A stretch of DNA of 46,269 nt from Myxococcales bacterium (GTDB lineage Bacteria; Myxococcota_A; Polyangia; Polyangiales; SLQV01), in NCBI GenBank assembly GCA_007124745.1, contig SLEO01000113.1, forward strand, positions 1 through 46,269, given 5' to 3'. Position 1 is the first letter of the stretch; each line of letters starts with the position of its first letter. The notes under the pieces were generated by a model. The model was not told the DNA's origin. It ran no database searches and saw only the letters and a program-made list of their open reading frames with translations. Below, piece after piece: positions 16,501 to 25,254 of the stretch. Position numbers and translations under genes: made by a program.

Positions 16501-18860
16501 GCGTAGACCGCCGCAACGCGCAAACTCAGGCGAACCTGAACCTCCGGGTCCCCGGACTGCTCCGCCGCCCGACCGAGCACCTCTGCCAAACCCTCGAAAT
16601 CACCGGAGGCGGCGTAGAGCGCTTCGAGGTCCTCCCAGCGTCCCTGCGAAGCGTAGGCGCGCCTCAGCACACGGAGCGCCCGTGCATCTCCGGGGTTCTC
16701 CGCAAGAATAAGCTCCCAAAGGGCGAAAGCCCGCTCACTATTTTCGAGCTTGTCTTCGAGCAACGCAGCGTGTTTCTGACGGATGCGCGAACGCATCACA
16801 GCGTCCGTACAGCGCTCGACTTGCTCCTCGTACACCCAGCTCAGGGTTGCATAGTCGCGTAAGCGTTCGGCGACGCGCTCGATATCTCCGAGGGTGCCAT
16901 CCGGGTCTACGCCGCAGCGATAAATCTCCTTGAGATGAGGAAGCGCTTCGGCGGGTTGCCGTTGCTGCCGACCAAGGATGTCAGCAGCCTCACGATGGAG
17001 CGTCGCACGCGCCTCAAGATCCGAACCCACTAGAGGAATCAATGCCTCAATACAGCGCAAAAGCTGGCCGTAAGCACGCCTGCGCCGGTAAAGCTCCGCA
17101 AGGGTGTCGAGGACCTCGCGATTGGCCACACCCTCGCTCTGGAGGGCCTCCAGCAGCTTCGCGGCCTTCTGGAAGTTCGCGAAGCGTTCGATCCACAGAC
17201 GGGCACTTTCAAGACGCAGGGCCACGTTGCGCTCGCCACTAAGGCGCTCCGCCAGCGTCTCGTTCACCTCGATGAGGTCCGCCCAGCGCTTCGCGTCCGC
17301 GTAGGCATCTTTGAGGCGAAAAAGCGCCTCTTCATTCTGTGGGTCAATACGGATCATCCGCTGAAGCGTTTGAATCACCATCGCAGGGAGACTCAACACA
17401 TCCGCGTACACCTCGACCATCTCCGCCAGCACAGCCAAGCGGGCTTGGACGCCGCCCGGATCCGTCGTTGCGGCGTCCACACCCTCCGCTGTCTCTGCCG
17501 CATCGGGCGCAGAGACAGCGTCACCCTCGTGAGCTTGATGCCCTACGTCCGCCCCCGCCCTACCCGCCTCAAGCCGCGTGAGTTGGTCCTCGAGGCTCTT
17601 CATCAGGGCGTGCCAGCGCCCTGCGCCGCGCAACGCGCCGTGCAGCATGGTCCGCGCCGCAATGTCGTCGGGGTTCGCGCTCACAACGCGACTAAGCTCC
17701 TCGATTTGCGCTTCGATGTCCGGCGCGGGGAACCCACTGGGCCGTCGCTTCGCAGGCGCGTTTTCCTGGGGTGTTTCAGGCTCAGCTGTTGAAGCTGCGA
17801 CGGGTTGCCCGTTCGAGGTCACCGCCGCGGCGGGCGCTTCCGACCTAGCGTGGCGCCTTCCCTCCGTCGTGGGTGCGAGATTGGGGGCAGACGACGGTCG
17901 CGGAGATGCTGGGGCCACACTGCCAATGGTCAAAACTGAATCCTCCTCGATAGCGCCCTCATGTGACGCCGTACTCATGGCTGCCGAAACAGAAGTTCCG
18001 TCGGGCGACTCACTACCGACGTCCGCTTCGTTCCCCTGTGCATCGCTGCACAAGGCATCTTCCTCAGCGTCTTCCATAACACCGTCGTGACCCGCTTCCA
18101 TGCGCGTTCGCCACGCTTGAATCATCGATGAAAGGTCCCCCGGTTGGCGCACGAGCCACACGGCCGCGACCAGGACCTCCAGACACAACCGTTCGAGCGG
18201 GACACGCTCGAGAAGCTGTTTGAGATGTTCGGAAACCCAAGGTGCGCGTCCCTCGCGATGGGCACTTCGCACTAGGACCACAAGCCAAGAGTTCGCCCAG
18301 GCCCACTGGAGGCGGCTGAGTGCCTCCTCACGCTGCAACAGCGCCTTGGCCCGCTCAAAAATCCAGTCTTCCGCATCCCCGGGCAGCACTTCGTTGAGAA
18401 ACGGCCAGGGTTCCGCGCCAAGTGTGCGGAGCTCAGACCATTCCAAACCCAACGCCGCCTCGAGTCGAGGCAGCGTCGGCACCGATGGAATGTCCTGGGG
18501 CACGCCGGCGCCCAAGAGCGCTTCACGGCCTTCCGCTAGCGTCTCATCGAACCAGGCCCAGCTTTGGGGCAAGCGCCTGGTAGTCGCCGCCGCCTCAGCC
18601 AAGGCTACAAGCCTGCGCGCCTCGGCCTGCCATCGACCGGGACCGGGCAGCGGCGCGAGCCAGCGGATGACGCGTAGCTGCTCGAAATCGAAACGCGGAA
18701 GCGTCACCAGCGTCGCGCAGGCACTCTTGTGGAGGATGGCCGGTTCAGCGCCCGGGCCACCTTCAACGGTGCGTGCCCCGTCTACTTCCCGCGACACGCC
18801 AGGCGGCTGCTCCCAAAGCTGCCGGTAGATCTTGACAAGCGCGTCGCGTTCTCGAGCCAT
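7503..18860 (-). CDS. Giant tetratricopeptide-repeat protein (3785 residues)
   Basis: One uninterrupted reading frame of 11.4 kb. The start is the ATG at 18860 with AGGA 4 nt upstream. There is no signal peptide or transmembrane segment, so it is probably cytoplasmic. Residues 1-255 form a helical, non-repetitive N-terminal domain. Residues about 255-385 are a low-complexity acidic, Ala/Ser/Pro-rich linker. The remainder is continuous helix-turn-helix TPR-like repeats, many with the pattern W-x-x-L-x-x-(L/V)-(Y/L) followed by RA-x-x-x-(E/Y). Canonical TPRs (PEDKRAFHGL, DPHHREALQAL) mix with degenerate ones. TPR arrays are protein-binding scaffolds. A giant soluble TPR protein of this kind (AgmK/GltI) belongs to the Myxococcus gliding machine; homology here is plausible but unproven. 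Confidence 0.85.
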   Translation of the reverse strand: MARERDALVKIYRQLWEQPPGVSREVDGARTVEGGPGAEPAILHKSACATLVTLPRFDFEQLRVIRWLAPLPGPGRWQAEARRLVALAEAAATTRRLPQSWAWFDETLAEGREALLGAGVPQDIPSVPTLPRLEAALGLEWSELRTLGAEPWPFLNEVLPGDAEDWIFERAKALLQREEALSRLQWAWANSWLVVLVRSAHREGRAPWVSEHLKQLLERVPLERLCLEVLVAAVWLVRQPGDLSSMIQAWRTRMEAGHDGVMEDAEEDALCSDAQGNEADVGSESPDGTSVSAAMSTASHEGAIEEDSVLTIGSVAPASPRPSSAPNLAPTTEGRRHARSEAPAAAVTSNGQPVAASTAEPETPQENAPAKRRPSGFPAPDIEAQIEELSRVVSANPDDIAARTMLHGALRGAGRWHALMKSLEDQLTRLEAGRAGADVGHQAHEGDAVSAPDAAETAEGVDAATTDPGGVQARLAVLAEMVEVYADVLSLPAMVIQTLQRMIRIDPQNEEALFRLKDAYADAKRWADLIEVNETLAERLSGERNVALRLESARLWIERFANFQKAAKLLEALQSEGVANREVLDTLAELYRRRRAYGQLLRCIEALIPLVGSDLEARATLHREAADILGRQQRQPAEALPHLKEIYRCGVDPDGTLGDIERVAERLRDYATLSWVYEEQVERCTDAVMRSRIRQKHAALLEDKLENSERAFALWELILAENPGDARALRVLRRAYASQGRWEDLEALYAASGDFEGLAEVLGRAAEQSGDPEVQVRLSLRVAAVYADELAQPERAFRAYERVLTLDPHHREALQALQPIYRAQQKWPRLRQILEVDFELACGAGDLVRAEQLAAELLELYLGRSPSPNAAFSLIERLIARGLGQATHIALIADLARELEASERGLAMLDELFVSLDAAARPGVLRAGMKLAASARLSERVAMLGWRLVELGVADAADLVVLEEAIVALGEHEPLRRLYQHRVQEAQGDARALALNELAILERDVLEDPLRALASFRELFDSDPLNEDWFNAARTLAESLGEWAVVESLLRQRLDSADGDLSAQRASLDLAALLAHHGGEIEEAVTLARAVAFVDGRHVDGAESSLQAEASALLERLLEPLHERPALRLELLLELEGHARASADLPAVARLLELRATIDESRVSLDALLELAELQSEVLGKRAEAFATLAAAFRQHPDAERIWDALERSARMAGTMPRLFQLYLGVLEAPDPTLSDGQSALLWERLARAAATDADGDTLAFKAWWQVFERDPEHDRAYRSLKDTLTSREDWEQLESLHRVRITRAVSSEVIDHSFRELAFLLEELRLQPQRALELWQARVLDVPDDSAARQQVRRLLEVTEQWQALDTFLSAELDTEHASAQRAKLLHSLVELRLARLSQVDGALDCLEALLEQNVSDLVAQERIEALLSDPSAGMRAARILEPIYESQGAWQNLVRVLRICLMDAEDSALRLATGQRLGELYLDHLEEPALALSLVRELLPEAAEHTELMEQGFRAAQHTEQLDVWVTTLYQAALEAEAPLAAALLRQGATSALRANLELAKVAGLVSDVLNVWEREPDLADSVAVRCAAQAATTLPCEPLTVRALLVIEQGGLPDNDRVEASLRLAAHFEALGDFASARQHLIQASETAPQLGHVWERLAKASEAVNDAQGQLDALNHALDLEQDPTALEALYLEAASVAAQGLGDTERAATLLEGGVMRLGVAGRIVDTWVRFLRQLEAWDRIAQALEGAVLSGADSEQTERWTFELALIEGERLEQWERAVERLAQLILDNSLEAEGARRALQAWLTKRDAAEASLAAARSIVATPQLLEGAAMQVRALHLVGSASEGSDAVNAFERALDLYELDLGDLDSAQGSVAESMCLEAAEKALFHPRFSNIIERALRLLTDRDAQNQLLDIVLRGVGDIQIPDTLVRVVDTFAGVAEALKRLDAARTLLEHGLSVAPEAEVLHTHLSAVLRQLGDFSSLAELWVARSETCELDSERSRYLLEAALLFEDQAAEPPRAVEAIERAAEAQCTDDVSIALRRIFAKAGEVQRLGAFLEQRIDAGTASTVEQLEYADLALGAFSNAPRAMQVFEGLLKSDASVHDNILRRLVPLLERGDVQVDAGRLLERLARARGAWTEVKEALNAQSASEDLQVRAEALRHLAEVNEEHLDDLDGALAAYIELLECDADVVSVVERISRLGRLLERWGDLATCLERALDLLPDPSAQEATDIAHELAALLAGPAAQPGQARAVYERIRAARPEDKRAFHGLESLLEGAEDWASLVDLYLDAVAMEESADAKLQRYRQAAKLEGEARGNWLRAAEITRSAALDLALPLPWEELAALIQRGGHAPELIELYDELADVTRTPVPGRVDEFSVLAAKLTYESLQDGPGAVARLAEVLRNNPSQVQALGMLETLVQVPELTPQVLEVLDPVYAELGEWKKRIAVLEARAQAERDVFAQAELLQEVARLFVDEQGAGLAALDALRRAAVAAPEDEGVAARFIEVAEAFQLRKEGAQILADLAVESPGALSAPRLLQASVWAVRALGDPAAALPWLERVVELDPEPLAALDLLIEVCTEVKDAGKLADVLGKRAEFEVDIARAAAFLLAQGTVLYRDLERLDDAARALERAADTDPESEAPLKLAADIYEQKGDYRAWLGCMERLEGIADGPEARAAVAFQMAVVCERQLQDVPAAEQHYRRAAADLPGVSAPLQSLRVLLRAREDWSELDNVARELLATCALEQEEQVELWEELGSLHLNGLSQPLEALDAFKQAIQVNPRSALALGGLEQLTLDVEVGPDALEVLRAHFQQLEDWEALVRVQVGVLEACSEWEKRLALVWAVAETHEHARNSPSDAFACLARFGRTDAFSPALRREFERLATVLGEFETALEVLGAQASRDDLGDEVAATLVGIAELMRQQGAPAAAAEPVLRRLASGVWVPPSLHETVDDLIRHSGQLDILCPWLRVQLDTVADAETEQRLRCDLAEALRRCATEGESKAGGVVDESPLEVLEPALLLGGSTSPAGRLLSRWALEYDSGLARAAAQMLASQIEVEGADVLAFWHQWLEGAPEALAGEGVQAYLSAAERDGNPHALVDAARRALIHDVTDARALRIITELPRELAGPALRDFVRFSSQAELSESPLALEVAAHLVRLGATGPEVAAFSVALLACEPGALAALRLRAAVLDALGESAAVQLPVLERLAEACSDDDEACLHLRSVVELGVNAERWESVENAARALLARDDGEVEAQDALSLALEQQQKWQALAAHLEAVLERTFDPDKRAPLRLKLARVSFARLGHSAQTSAKGLVEGLIDEPSNSEYLALIEEMHQRDPIVPTLAEALELALSVATPERADILERRLASLLAESGHEPERAAELLQRLAADAPDDAELFSQLLQVLQRQGDDARLAEVVESRLAQESRPDLRAVSLAYLGELSAPRDPHRAEDFFTQALAEDAQSVRAIEGLLRLRSDQGDWAGMAALVPTWLATHSVAESGAMRRLDAALLATAMHEVAVVAAPETAEAIYIAALAQGHAKNAALESLEALYRKTQQSEALVSLFRRQAEASPSREEALDWQAKLAAYQLNTLGDASGAAHTLDAAAAAGPLPEALEDLWLDALTQSGKAEEAVVVIRRKLERPKPPRGKEGSELYLRLARGLLALEAVEDAKDAYDHAFRLNLSNLEALKELGQLAYETGDHERAQKCFKSLLLQKLTPSLGLTKADIYYCLGDIAAKLGDASRGVSMLERALGEEAGHPKAAALLASLRA

Positions 18861-19110
18861 AAAGTCCTAGCGTCGCATCAGAAATACAAGCACGGCTACG
18901 CTGAAACACGCTTCGGCGTAGCCCACTCACCTTCGCTGCTTAACTAGGGTATCGACTTGTGACCTCACGCCGCAAGGGTCAGTTCAGCGGGCGCACGCGT
19001 GCCTACATCCCGGCGCGGCCGGTTCTCAGCAGCGCCAGCGTTAGCACTATGCCTGGGCAGGCCCGCGGGAGAGATCCCCTCCACACGAAAGCAACCTATC
19101 CGTTGAATGC

Positions 19111-20022
19111 CTAGTGGGCTGCGCGGTAGCGCACGCCGGCCTGGTGCACCTTTCCGGGAAGGGGCCGGCCGACAAGACGCTCGGCCATGACGCCGGCTTC
19201 CCACAAGCGATCGAGATCGAGCCCCGTGGCCACGCCTTCACGCGCAAGCGCCCAGGCGAGGTCCTCGGTCGCCAGATTGCCCGTAGCCCCCGGCGCGAAG
19301 GGACAGCCCCCGAGACCCGCAATAGACGTGTCGAAGATGCGTATGCCCATGTCCAAGCCCGCGAGCGCATTCGCCAATGCCAAGCCGCGCGTGTCGTGCA
19401 GATGCAGCGCAAGGCGTTCCATCGGACACGATGCAGAAACCGCCCTCACGAGGTCACGAACGAGCCGGGGCGAACCCACGCCAATGGTGTCGCCGAGGGA
19501 CACTTCGGCGCAGCCCATGTCGAGGAGCGCCTCGGTCAACTCTACGACCGGACCCGGCGCAATGTCGCCCTCGTAGGCACAGCCAAGCACGGTGGAAACG
19601 TAGCCTCGGACGCGCAGCCCCGACAGCAACCCATCGGCAAAGAGAGAACGGTACAGATCCAATGAGGCTTCGGTCGTGCGGTGCAGATTCTTAAGATTGT
19701 GTGTCCGAGACGCACTGAGAAAGATCGCGACATGCGAGAGCCCGGCCCGGCGTGCGCGACGCACGCCAACGGCGTTGGGCGTGAGTGCCGAAAAGTTGAC
19801 GTTTTCGACGGAGGGCAGCCTGCTCGCAACATCAAAAGCATCGGCCAGCTGCGGGATAAGCTTCGGCGAGACAAAGCTCGTCACCTCAATGTCGCTCAGG
19901 CGTGCACGCACTAGCGCATCGATAAGCGCCAGCTTCGACTGCGTTGCTAGAATCGTCGTCTCGTTTTGCAGTCCGTCGCGCAGAGCCACTTCTACGATAC
20001 GTACGTGGTCGGTGGGACTCAT
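19111..20022 (-). CDS. mvaB: Hydroxymethylglutaryl-CoA lyase
   Basis: 303 residues. It cleaves HMG-CoA to acetoacetate and acetyl-CoA, the last step of leucine breakdown. It is a TIM-barrel HMGL-like enzyme. Visible motifs are VEVALRDGLQNE near the N-terminus (metal and substrate binding), LHLHDTRG (metal-binding His pair), and the family signature GLGGCPFAPGATGN with the catalytic Cys. The length fits bacterial MvaB. I chose the ATG at 20022, which has GGA 8 nt upstream; a GTG at 20028 is possible. No other leucine-degradation genes are nearby. The upstream neighbour is a membrane TPR protein, so no pathway context is visible. A 250-bp gap with no recognisable content separates it from the giant TPR gene. 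Confidence 0.93.
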   Translation of the reverse strand: MSPTDHVRIVEVALRDGLQNETTILATQSKLALIDALVRARLSDIEVTSFVSPKLIPQLADAFDVASRLPSVENVNFSALTPNAVGVRRARRAGLSHVAIFLSASRTHNLKNLHRTTEASLDLYRSLFADGLLSGLRVRGYVSTVLGCAYEGDIAPGPVVELTEALLDMGCAEVSLGDTIGVGSPRLVRDLVRAVSASCPMERLALHLHDTRGLALANALAGLDMGIRIFDTSIAGLGGCPFAPGATGNLATEDLAWALAREGVATGLDLDRLWEAGVMAERLVGRPLPGKVHQAGVRYRAAH

Positions 20023-20174
20023 AGCCACAGTCCAACTCTAGCCCCAAAACCCATCGGCCAAAAGCCCGAGTGCAGTGCCCAGCCGCGAATGACCGTGCCC
20101 GATTAGAGCCGGCTGTCCATCAAGGTTCCGCGAGGCGCGCCGACACCTAGCGGGGAGCGCTCAATATTCATGAG

Positions 20175-21050
20175 TCAGCGAGCGCGGAGGTGGCGCGTGC
20201 TGTGACCCGCTTGAGGCAGCAGCTTGCGCTTCTGTGCGAGCTGTCGGGCCATCTGCTGCAACTCCGGCCGATTGCCCTTCTGCATAAACGAAAGAACCAT
20301 CTGCGGCTGAAGCTTCGCTATTTTGTCGAGGCGCGCGAGCGCCTGCTTGCGGTTCGCGCGGCCCAAATCGACAAAGAGTTTAGCGCGCAGCACAAGCAGC
20401 TGAGCCTGCGCGAGCGAGCTATCATTCTCGTCAAATACGGAGATGACCTTGTCTGCTTCCTGCGCCGAACCGGTGCGCGCAAAGGCTTCCGCCACCACCG
20501 CCGCGATCATCGCCTTGGATTGCGGCTGCCCCTGTCGTCCGAGCTTAATTTCCTCCGCAACCGCGCGCGCTTGAGCCGTGCGGTTGGTCGACAGATAGAG
20601 CAGCGCCAGGTTCGCGCGAATATCGTCCTGCATCAGCGCCGGGGCTTTGTTAATATCAATGGCCTCGAGTATCTGGAGCGCGGCAATGGGGTCTTTCTGC
20701 GCGGTGATCTGCGCCCGGGCGACCTCATCTAGAATGTCGGTTTTGCCCGACGCGAGCTTTTTGTCCGCTAGCTCCTGCAGCACCGCGTCGCGTTCGCCCG
20801 GATTCATCGCCCGCTCAATGGCGCGCATGAGCCCCTGAGAGCGTTTCGACTGCCGCCAGAGATAGATGCCCGCCACCACGGCAACCAGCGTCAGCACCCC
20901 TAGAACCCAAGCGGGCCACCAGCCGAGATAAGGCTCGGCCACAAGGGCGGTCACCCACAAGACCGCCACCACGACAAGGCCTTGCACTAAGGCTTTCTTT
21001 TTGATGAGGGAGGGCGCTGCGGCGACGGAAGACTGGTTATCGGATGCCAT
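20175..21050 (-). CDS. Membrane-anchored TPR-like protein
   Basis: About 291 residues from the ATG at 21050, which has GGGA 5 nt upstream. A start at 21110 would add 20 residues. Two hydrophobic segments (about 20-38 and 47-66) form an N-terminal membrane hairpin, placing the rest in the cytoplasm. The C-terminal part is alpha-helical with weak TPR-like repeats (IAALQILEAIDINKAPALM, RANLALLYLSTNRTAQARAV) and ends in a basic tail. I do not recognise a named family. The architecture suggests an inner-membrane scaffold. It lies 81 bp downstream of the acyltransferase-like gene on the same strand. Confidence 0.65.
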   Translation of the reverse strand: MASDNQSSVAAAPSLIKKKALVQGLVVVAVLWVTALVAEPYLGWWPAWVLGVLTLVAVVAGIYLWRQSKRSQGLMRAIERAMNPGERDAVLQELADKKLASGKTDILDEVARAQITAQKDPIAALQILEAIDINKAPALMQDDIRANLALLYLSTNRTAQARAVAEEIKLGRQGQPQSKAMIAAVVAEAFARTGSAQEADKVISVFDENDSSLAQAQLLVLRAKLFVDLGRANRKQALARLDKIAKLQPQMVLSFMQKGNRPELQQMARQLAQKRKLLPQAGHSTRHLRAR

Positions 21051-21131
21051 GGGTCCCGCGGAGCCTACTCCCGAGACCCGGGCGGTCAACTGTGAGCCAC
21101 CGTCTGTCACAGAAGCCGGCGTATGCGCACT

Positions 21132-22292
21132 TCAGCCCGCTCTCGCGCGTCTAGCCGTGCGCAGGGCCCATTGCAGCCCAAGCGTCGCGGCCACACTTAG
21201 CGCAAGTATCCCGAGCGCAACCAACAAAGATTCACCTAAATCGAGTCGTTTTCCTGCCCAATCGCGCACCCCCATCCGTCCGGAATACACCAGGTGGATG
21301 TGGATAAAGTAGACCTCAAGGCTGTTGCGCGACACCCAGTTGAGCGGCCGCGGCAACTTGCCCCAAAGTCCTACCGCTACGGTGCATGCACCCGCCGCGA
21401 CCGCCACTAACACCAGCCGGTCCATGCGGTAGCTACCACCAAGCGCAAGAAAACGCGCCCCGAGCGCGAGAAGACTCAAGCCCAGCAAAACAGCGGCCCA
21501 GAGTACGAGCTCGCCCCTCCAGGCACGCGACCAAGGAAAACGCACCTGTCCACTCGCTAGCAACACGCCGACCGCTGATCCAAGCCACAGAAAGCCCGCC
21601 CACGGTACCAGGGGAAAGGGTGAACCGTGCGTGACCGTCAGGTAACTGTCGATAGCTTGAAAACCAAGCAAGGGAACCTGCGCCGTCGCACCGCCGACCG
21701 CTACCAATGGAAGTCCCAGCGTAGCGAGCACTATAGCGCCATACCGAACGCCAAAGCGCCTGAGCGCGAGATCCGCAAGCACCAAGCTCACGGCGATGCA
21801 CTGCAGCACATCGACCTGCCAAATCGAGCCAAACGCCCGCCACCAGGGCGTCGGAGGATGGAGCAATCCGTAGACCGGAAACCTCAGCATATAGCCAAGG
21901 ACCAAAATGAGTGCGTAGCGCCGCAACCGTTTACGCCAAGCGCGACCGCGGACCTCCGCCGGAGCGTCCTGCAGCGCTGCAAGGCGAAAACCCAGAACGG
22001 CACCCGCCGCAAACATAAACGCAACCGCTGTGTGGCCGCGGACGCCGCGCCACCACGTGAGCCCCGCTCCTTCGTAGACGGCGGGAATCAACGTGGCGTG
22101 AAGCGTGTGACCCACCACCATTTCAAGCGTGGCAAGTGCCCGCAACAAGTCGAGACCCTGCAGGCGTCCGAGGGGCGCGCGAGGTGCCGGCTGCGGAACG
22201 GCCTCCTCACCGCTCGCCGCCGACTCACGCTCAGAGCAACTCGTAGCCTGGGAAGAAGTACCCAATCTCAAAACGGGCAGTCTCCACCGCAT
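21132..22292 (-). CDS. Acyltransferase-like multi-pass membrane protein
   Basis: About 386 residues with roughly ten hydrophobic segments. It resembles the DUF1624/heparan N-acetyltransferase-type and acyltransferase_3-type membrane families. An early [19 protein letters not shown] segment carries the conserved Arg and a His in the first membrane helix, and late [17 protein letters not shown] has the NSLEVYFIH pattern typical of these enzymes. Membrane acyltransferases of this kind transfer acyl groups to sugars or lipids; the substrate cannot be told. Every plausible start (ATGs at 22310, 22301 and 22292, TTG at 22331) lies inside the 3' end of ndk, because no in-frame start exists between the end of ndk and the first membrane helix. 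I give 22292, but the exact start is uncertain. Confidence 0.7.
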   Translation of the reverse strand: MRWRLPVLRLGTSSQATSCSERESAASGEEAVPQPAPRAPLGRLQGLDLLRALATLEMVVGHTLHATLIPAVYEGAGLTWWRGVRGHTAVAFMFAAGAVLGFRLAALQDAPAEVRGRAWRKRLRRYALILVLGYMLRFPVYGLLHPPTPWWRAFGSIWQVDVLQCIAVSLVLADLALRRFGVRYGAIVLATLGLPLVAVGGATAQVPLLGFQAIDSYLTVTHGSPFPLVPWAGFLWLGSAVGVLLASGQVRFPWSRAWRGELVLWAAVLLGLSLLALGARFLALGGSYRMDRLVLVAVAAGACTVAVGLWGKLPRPLNWVSRNSLEVYFIHIHLVYSGRMGVRDWAGKRLDLGESLLVALGILALSVAATLGLQWALRTARRARAG

Positions 22293-22650
22293 CTGATCCA
22301 TGGACAGCATTCTCGCCGATGTCTTTGCCAAAGCGTGCGCGGAGGGTGCCCTCTGCTGCCTCTGCGGGGTTCGTTGCGCCCATCAGCTCGCGGTAGCGCT
22401 TAACGGCGTCGGAACCTTCAAGCACATAGGCGAGGACAGGCCCTCGCGTCATAAACTCGACGAGCTCACCGAAAAAGGGGCGCTCGCGGTGCACATGATA
22501 AAAGCCCTCGGCCTGAGGCCTCGAGAGATGCAGGTACTTTAACGCCACGAGCTTGAGACCCGAAGCCTCAATGGCCGCCAATACTTCACCCGCTTTGCGG
22601 TTTTCGACTGCATCAGGCTTAATGATGCCAAAGGTTCGCTCAACACTCAT
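22231..22650 (-). CDS. ndk: Nucleoside diphosphate kinase
   Basis: 139 residues, the usual size. It transfers the gamma-phosphate from ATP to other (d)NDPs through a phospho-histidine. The catalytic motif NAVHGSDA is intact (His117). The N-terminal [21 protein letters not shown] is typical of the family. The start is the ATG at 22650, with GGAGAAG 5 nt upstream. It follows sucD by 79 bp on the same strand. Pairing of ndk with sucCD is common in this bacterial group, which fits succinyl-CoA synthetase producing the ATP/GTP that Ndk equilibrates. Its 3' end is overlapped by the next gene. Confidence 0.98.
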   Translation of the reverse strand: MSVERTFGIIKPDAVENRKAGEVLAAIEASGLKLVALKYLHLSRPQAEGFYHVHRERPFFGELVEFMTRGPVLAYVLEGSDAVKRYRELMGATNPAEAAEGTLRARFGKDIGENAVHGSDAVETARFEIGYFFPGYELL

Positions 22651-22729
22651 CGTTTCTTCTCCATCGAACTCGAAACCACTGTTTTGGATAACTCTGCCTC
22701 GGGTGCGCGCGCTGCGTAGGCCCTTGGGC

Positions 22730-23605
22730 CTACTTGAGGATGCTCTTTAGCGTGACGCCCATTTCCGCAGGACTGCTCGCAACCGCGATACCTGCCGCCT
22801 CAAGCGCCGCGCGCTTGTCTGCCGCACCGCCTTTACCGCCAGAAATAATCGCGCCGGCGTGGCCCATGCGCTTACCGGGAGGGGCAGAGGCCCCTGCAAT
22901 AAAGGCCGCAACGGGCTTGCGCACGTTGGCCTTCACGAAGGCGGCGGCGTCTTCTTCGGCACTGCCACCGATTTCACCGATCAGGATCACGGCCTCGGTT
23001 TCACTATCCGCTTCGAAAAGACGGAGCACATCGATGAAATCTGTGCCGTTGACAGGGTCGCCGCCAATCCCTACGCAAGTGCTCTGTCCGATGCCCAAGC
23101 TCGAAAGCTGGCCTACCGCCTCGTAAGTGAGTGTTCCGCTTCGGGACACGACGCCCACGTGGCCTTTCTTGTGTATGGAGCCCGGCATGATGCCAATCTT
23201 GCAGGCGTCGGGCGTGATGACACCCGGGCAATTCGGACCGATGAGACGGCTCACGGACTGCGCCTCAAGCGCCCGCCGGACGCGCAACATGTCCACCACC
23301 GGAATGCCTTCGGTGATGGCCACAATCAGGGGAATCTCTGCGTCAACAGCTTCTAGGATGGCGTCGGCCGCAAAGGGAGGCGGCACAAAAATGCAGGTGG
23401 CATTGACGCCTTCTGCGGACACCGCCTCGCGGAGCGTATTGAAGATGGGCACTTCACCCTTGAAGCGTTCCCCACCTTTGCCCGGCGTGACACCCGCAAC
23501 GACCTTGGTTCCGTAGGCCTGCATCTGTTCCGCGTGGAACGAACCCGCACCGCCGGTGATGCCCTGGACCGCGAGCCTGGTATCTTTATCAACTAAAATC
23601 GCCAT
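22730..23605 (-). CDS. sucD: Succinyl-CoA synthetase alpha subunit
   Basis: 291 residues. Together with SucC it converts succinyl-CoA plus NDP/ADP and phosphate to succinate, CoA and NTP in the TCA cycle. Visible features are the N-terminal CoA-binding fold ([18 protein letters not shown]), the [11 protein letters not shown] segment, and the catalytic phospho-histidine motif [10 protein letters not shown] near the C-terminus. The start is the ATG at 23605; a TTG at 23617 is less likely. It follows sucC by 68 bp on the same strand, so sucCD is one operon. Confidence 0.98.
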   Translation of the reverse strand: MAILVDKDTRLAVQGITGGAGSFHAEQMQAYGTKVVAGVTPGKGGERFKGEVPIFNTLREAVSAEGVNATCIFVPPPFAADAILEAVDAEIPLIVAITEGIPVVDMLRVRRALEAQSVSRLIGPNCPGVITPDACKIGIMPGSIHKKGHVGVVSRSGTLTYEAVGQLSSLGIGQSTCVGIGGDPVNGTDFIDVLRLFEADSETEAVILIGEIGGSAEEDAAAFVKANVRKPVAAFIAGASAPPGKRMGHAGAIISGGKGGAADKRAALEAAGIAVASSPAEMGVTLKSILK

Positions 23606-23673
23606 AACGTATTCCAATCTCTGCCGAACCGAAACCGCAGGCTGCCGCGCAGTCCGGGTTCAGGCTCAACGCT

Positions 23674-24846
<1,173 letters not shown>

Positions 24847-25254
24847 TCTCAATCTCCATCCGTGCACGGCGCACGGGCGTACGCATTCAAAGCAGCCCGG
24901 GGTGCGCGACCGCCTCCACGCTCGCAAGCGTGATGGCGCCACGGACCGTAGGGTTCAAGGCCGCCCGAGAGCATAGCCTTGACCGAGAGCCCCGTTCCGG
25001 CCGTGAGCCCACGGCTCGCGCTCAAAATGGCATCCGGCGCCGCGCCGCACTCCGCACGTGCACTCTCACCATCCGGACTAGGCGCTAGCGGTGTCCGCGC
25101 TTAGTCGCGAAGCCACAAGCCCCTAAAACCCGGCGGGGTTGTGCCACGTAACGCACGTGGCGCAACCCCACTTGTGCGAAGCAGACTCGACCTAGCCCGC
25201 TGGCGCCTACGTCGCCGCGGGCTTTCTGGCTTAAGGCCCGACCTAGCGCGCTCG
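24847..25254. other. Intergenic region between mdh and sucC
   Basis: This 408-bp gap has no gene. The part next to mdh carries two hairpins: a strong one at 25135-25169 (listed separately) and a bulged one at 25194-25223 (AGCCCGC/GCGGGCT outer stem). The part at about 24850-25080 is where the sucC promoter should be, but I see no clear -35/-10 pair. Confidence 0.5.
25135..25169 (-). terminator. Probable terminator hairpin after mdh
   Basis: A 15-bp stem with a single G-T wobble (25135-25149 with 25155-25169) closes a 5-nt loop. Read on the minus strand it lies 85 bp after the mdh stop and is followed, after GCCGGG, by a short TTTT. It is the most stable hairpin seen in any gap of the window and probably ends the icd-mdh transcript. 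The T-run is short, so termination strength is uncertain. Confidence 0.5.
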
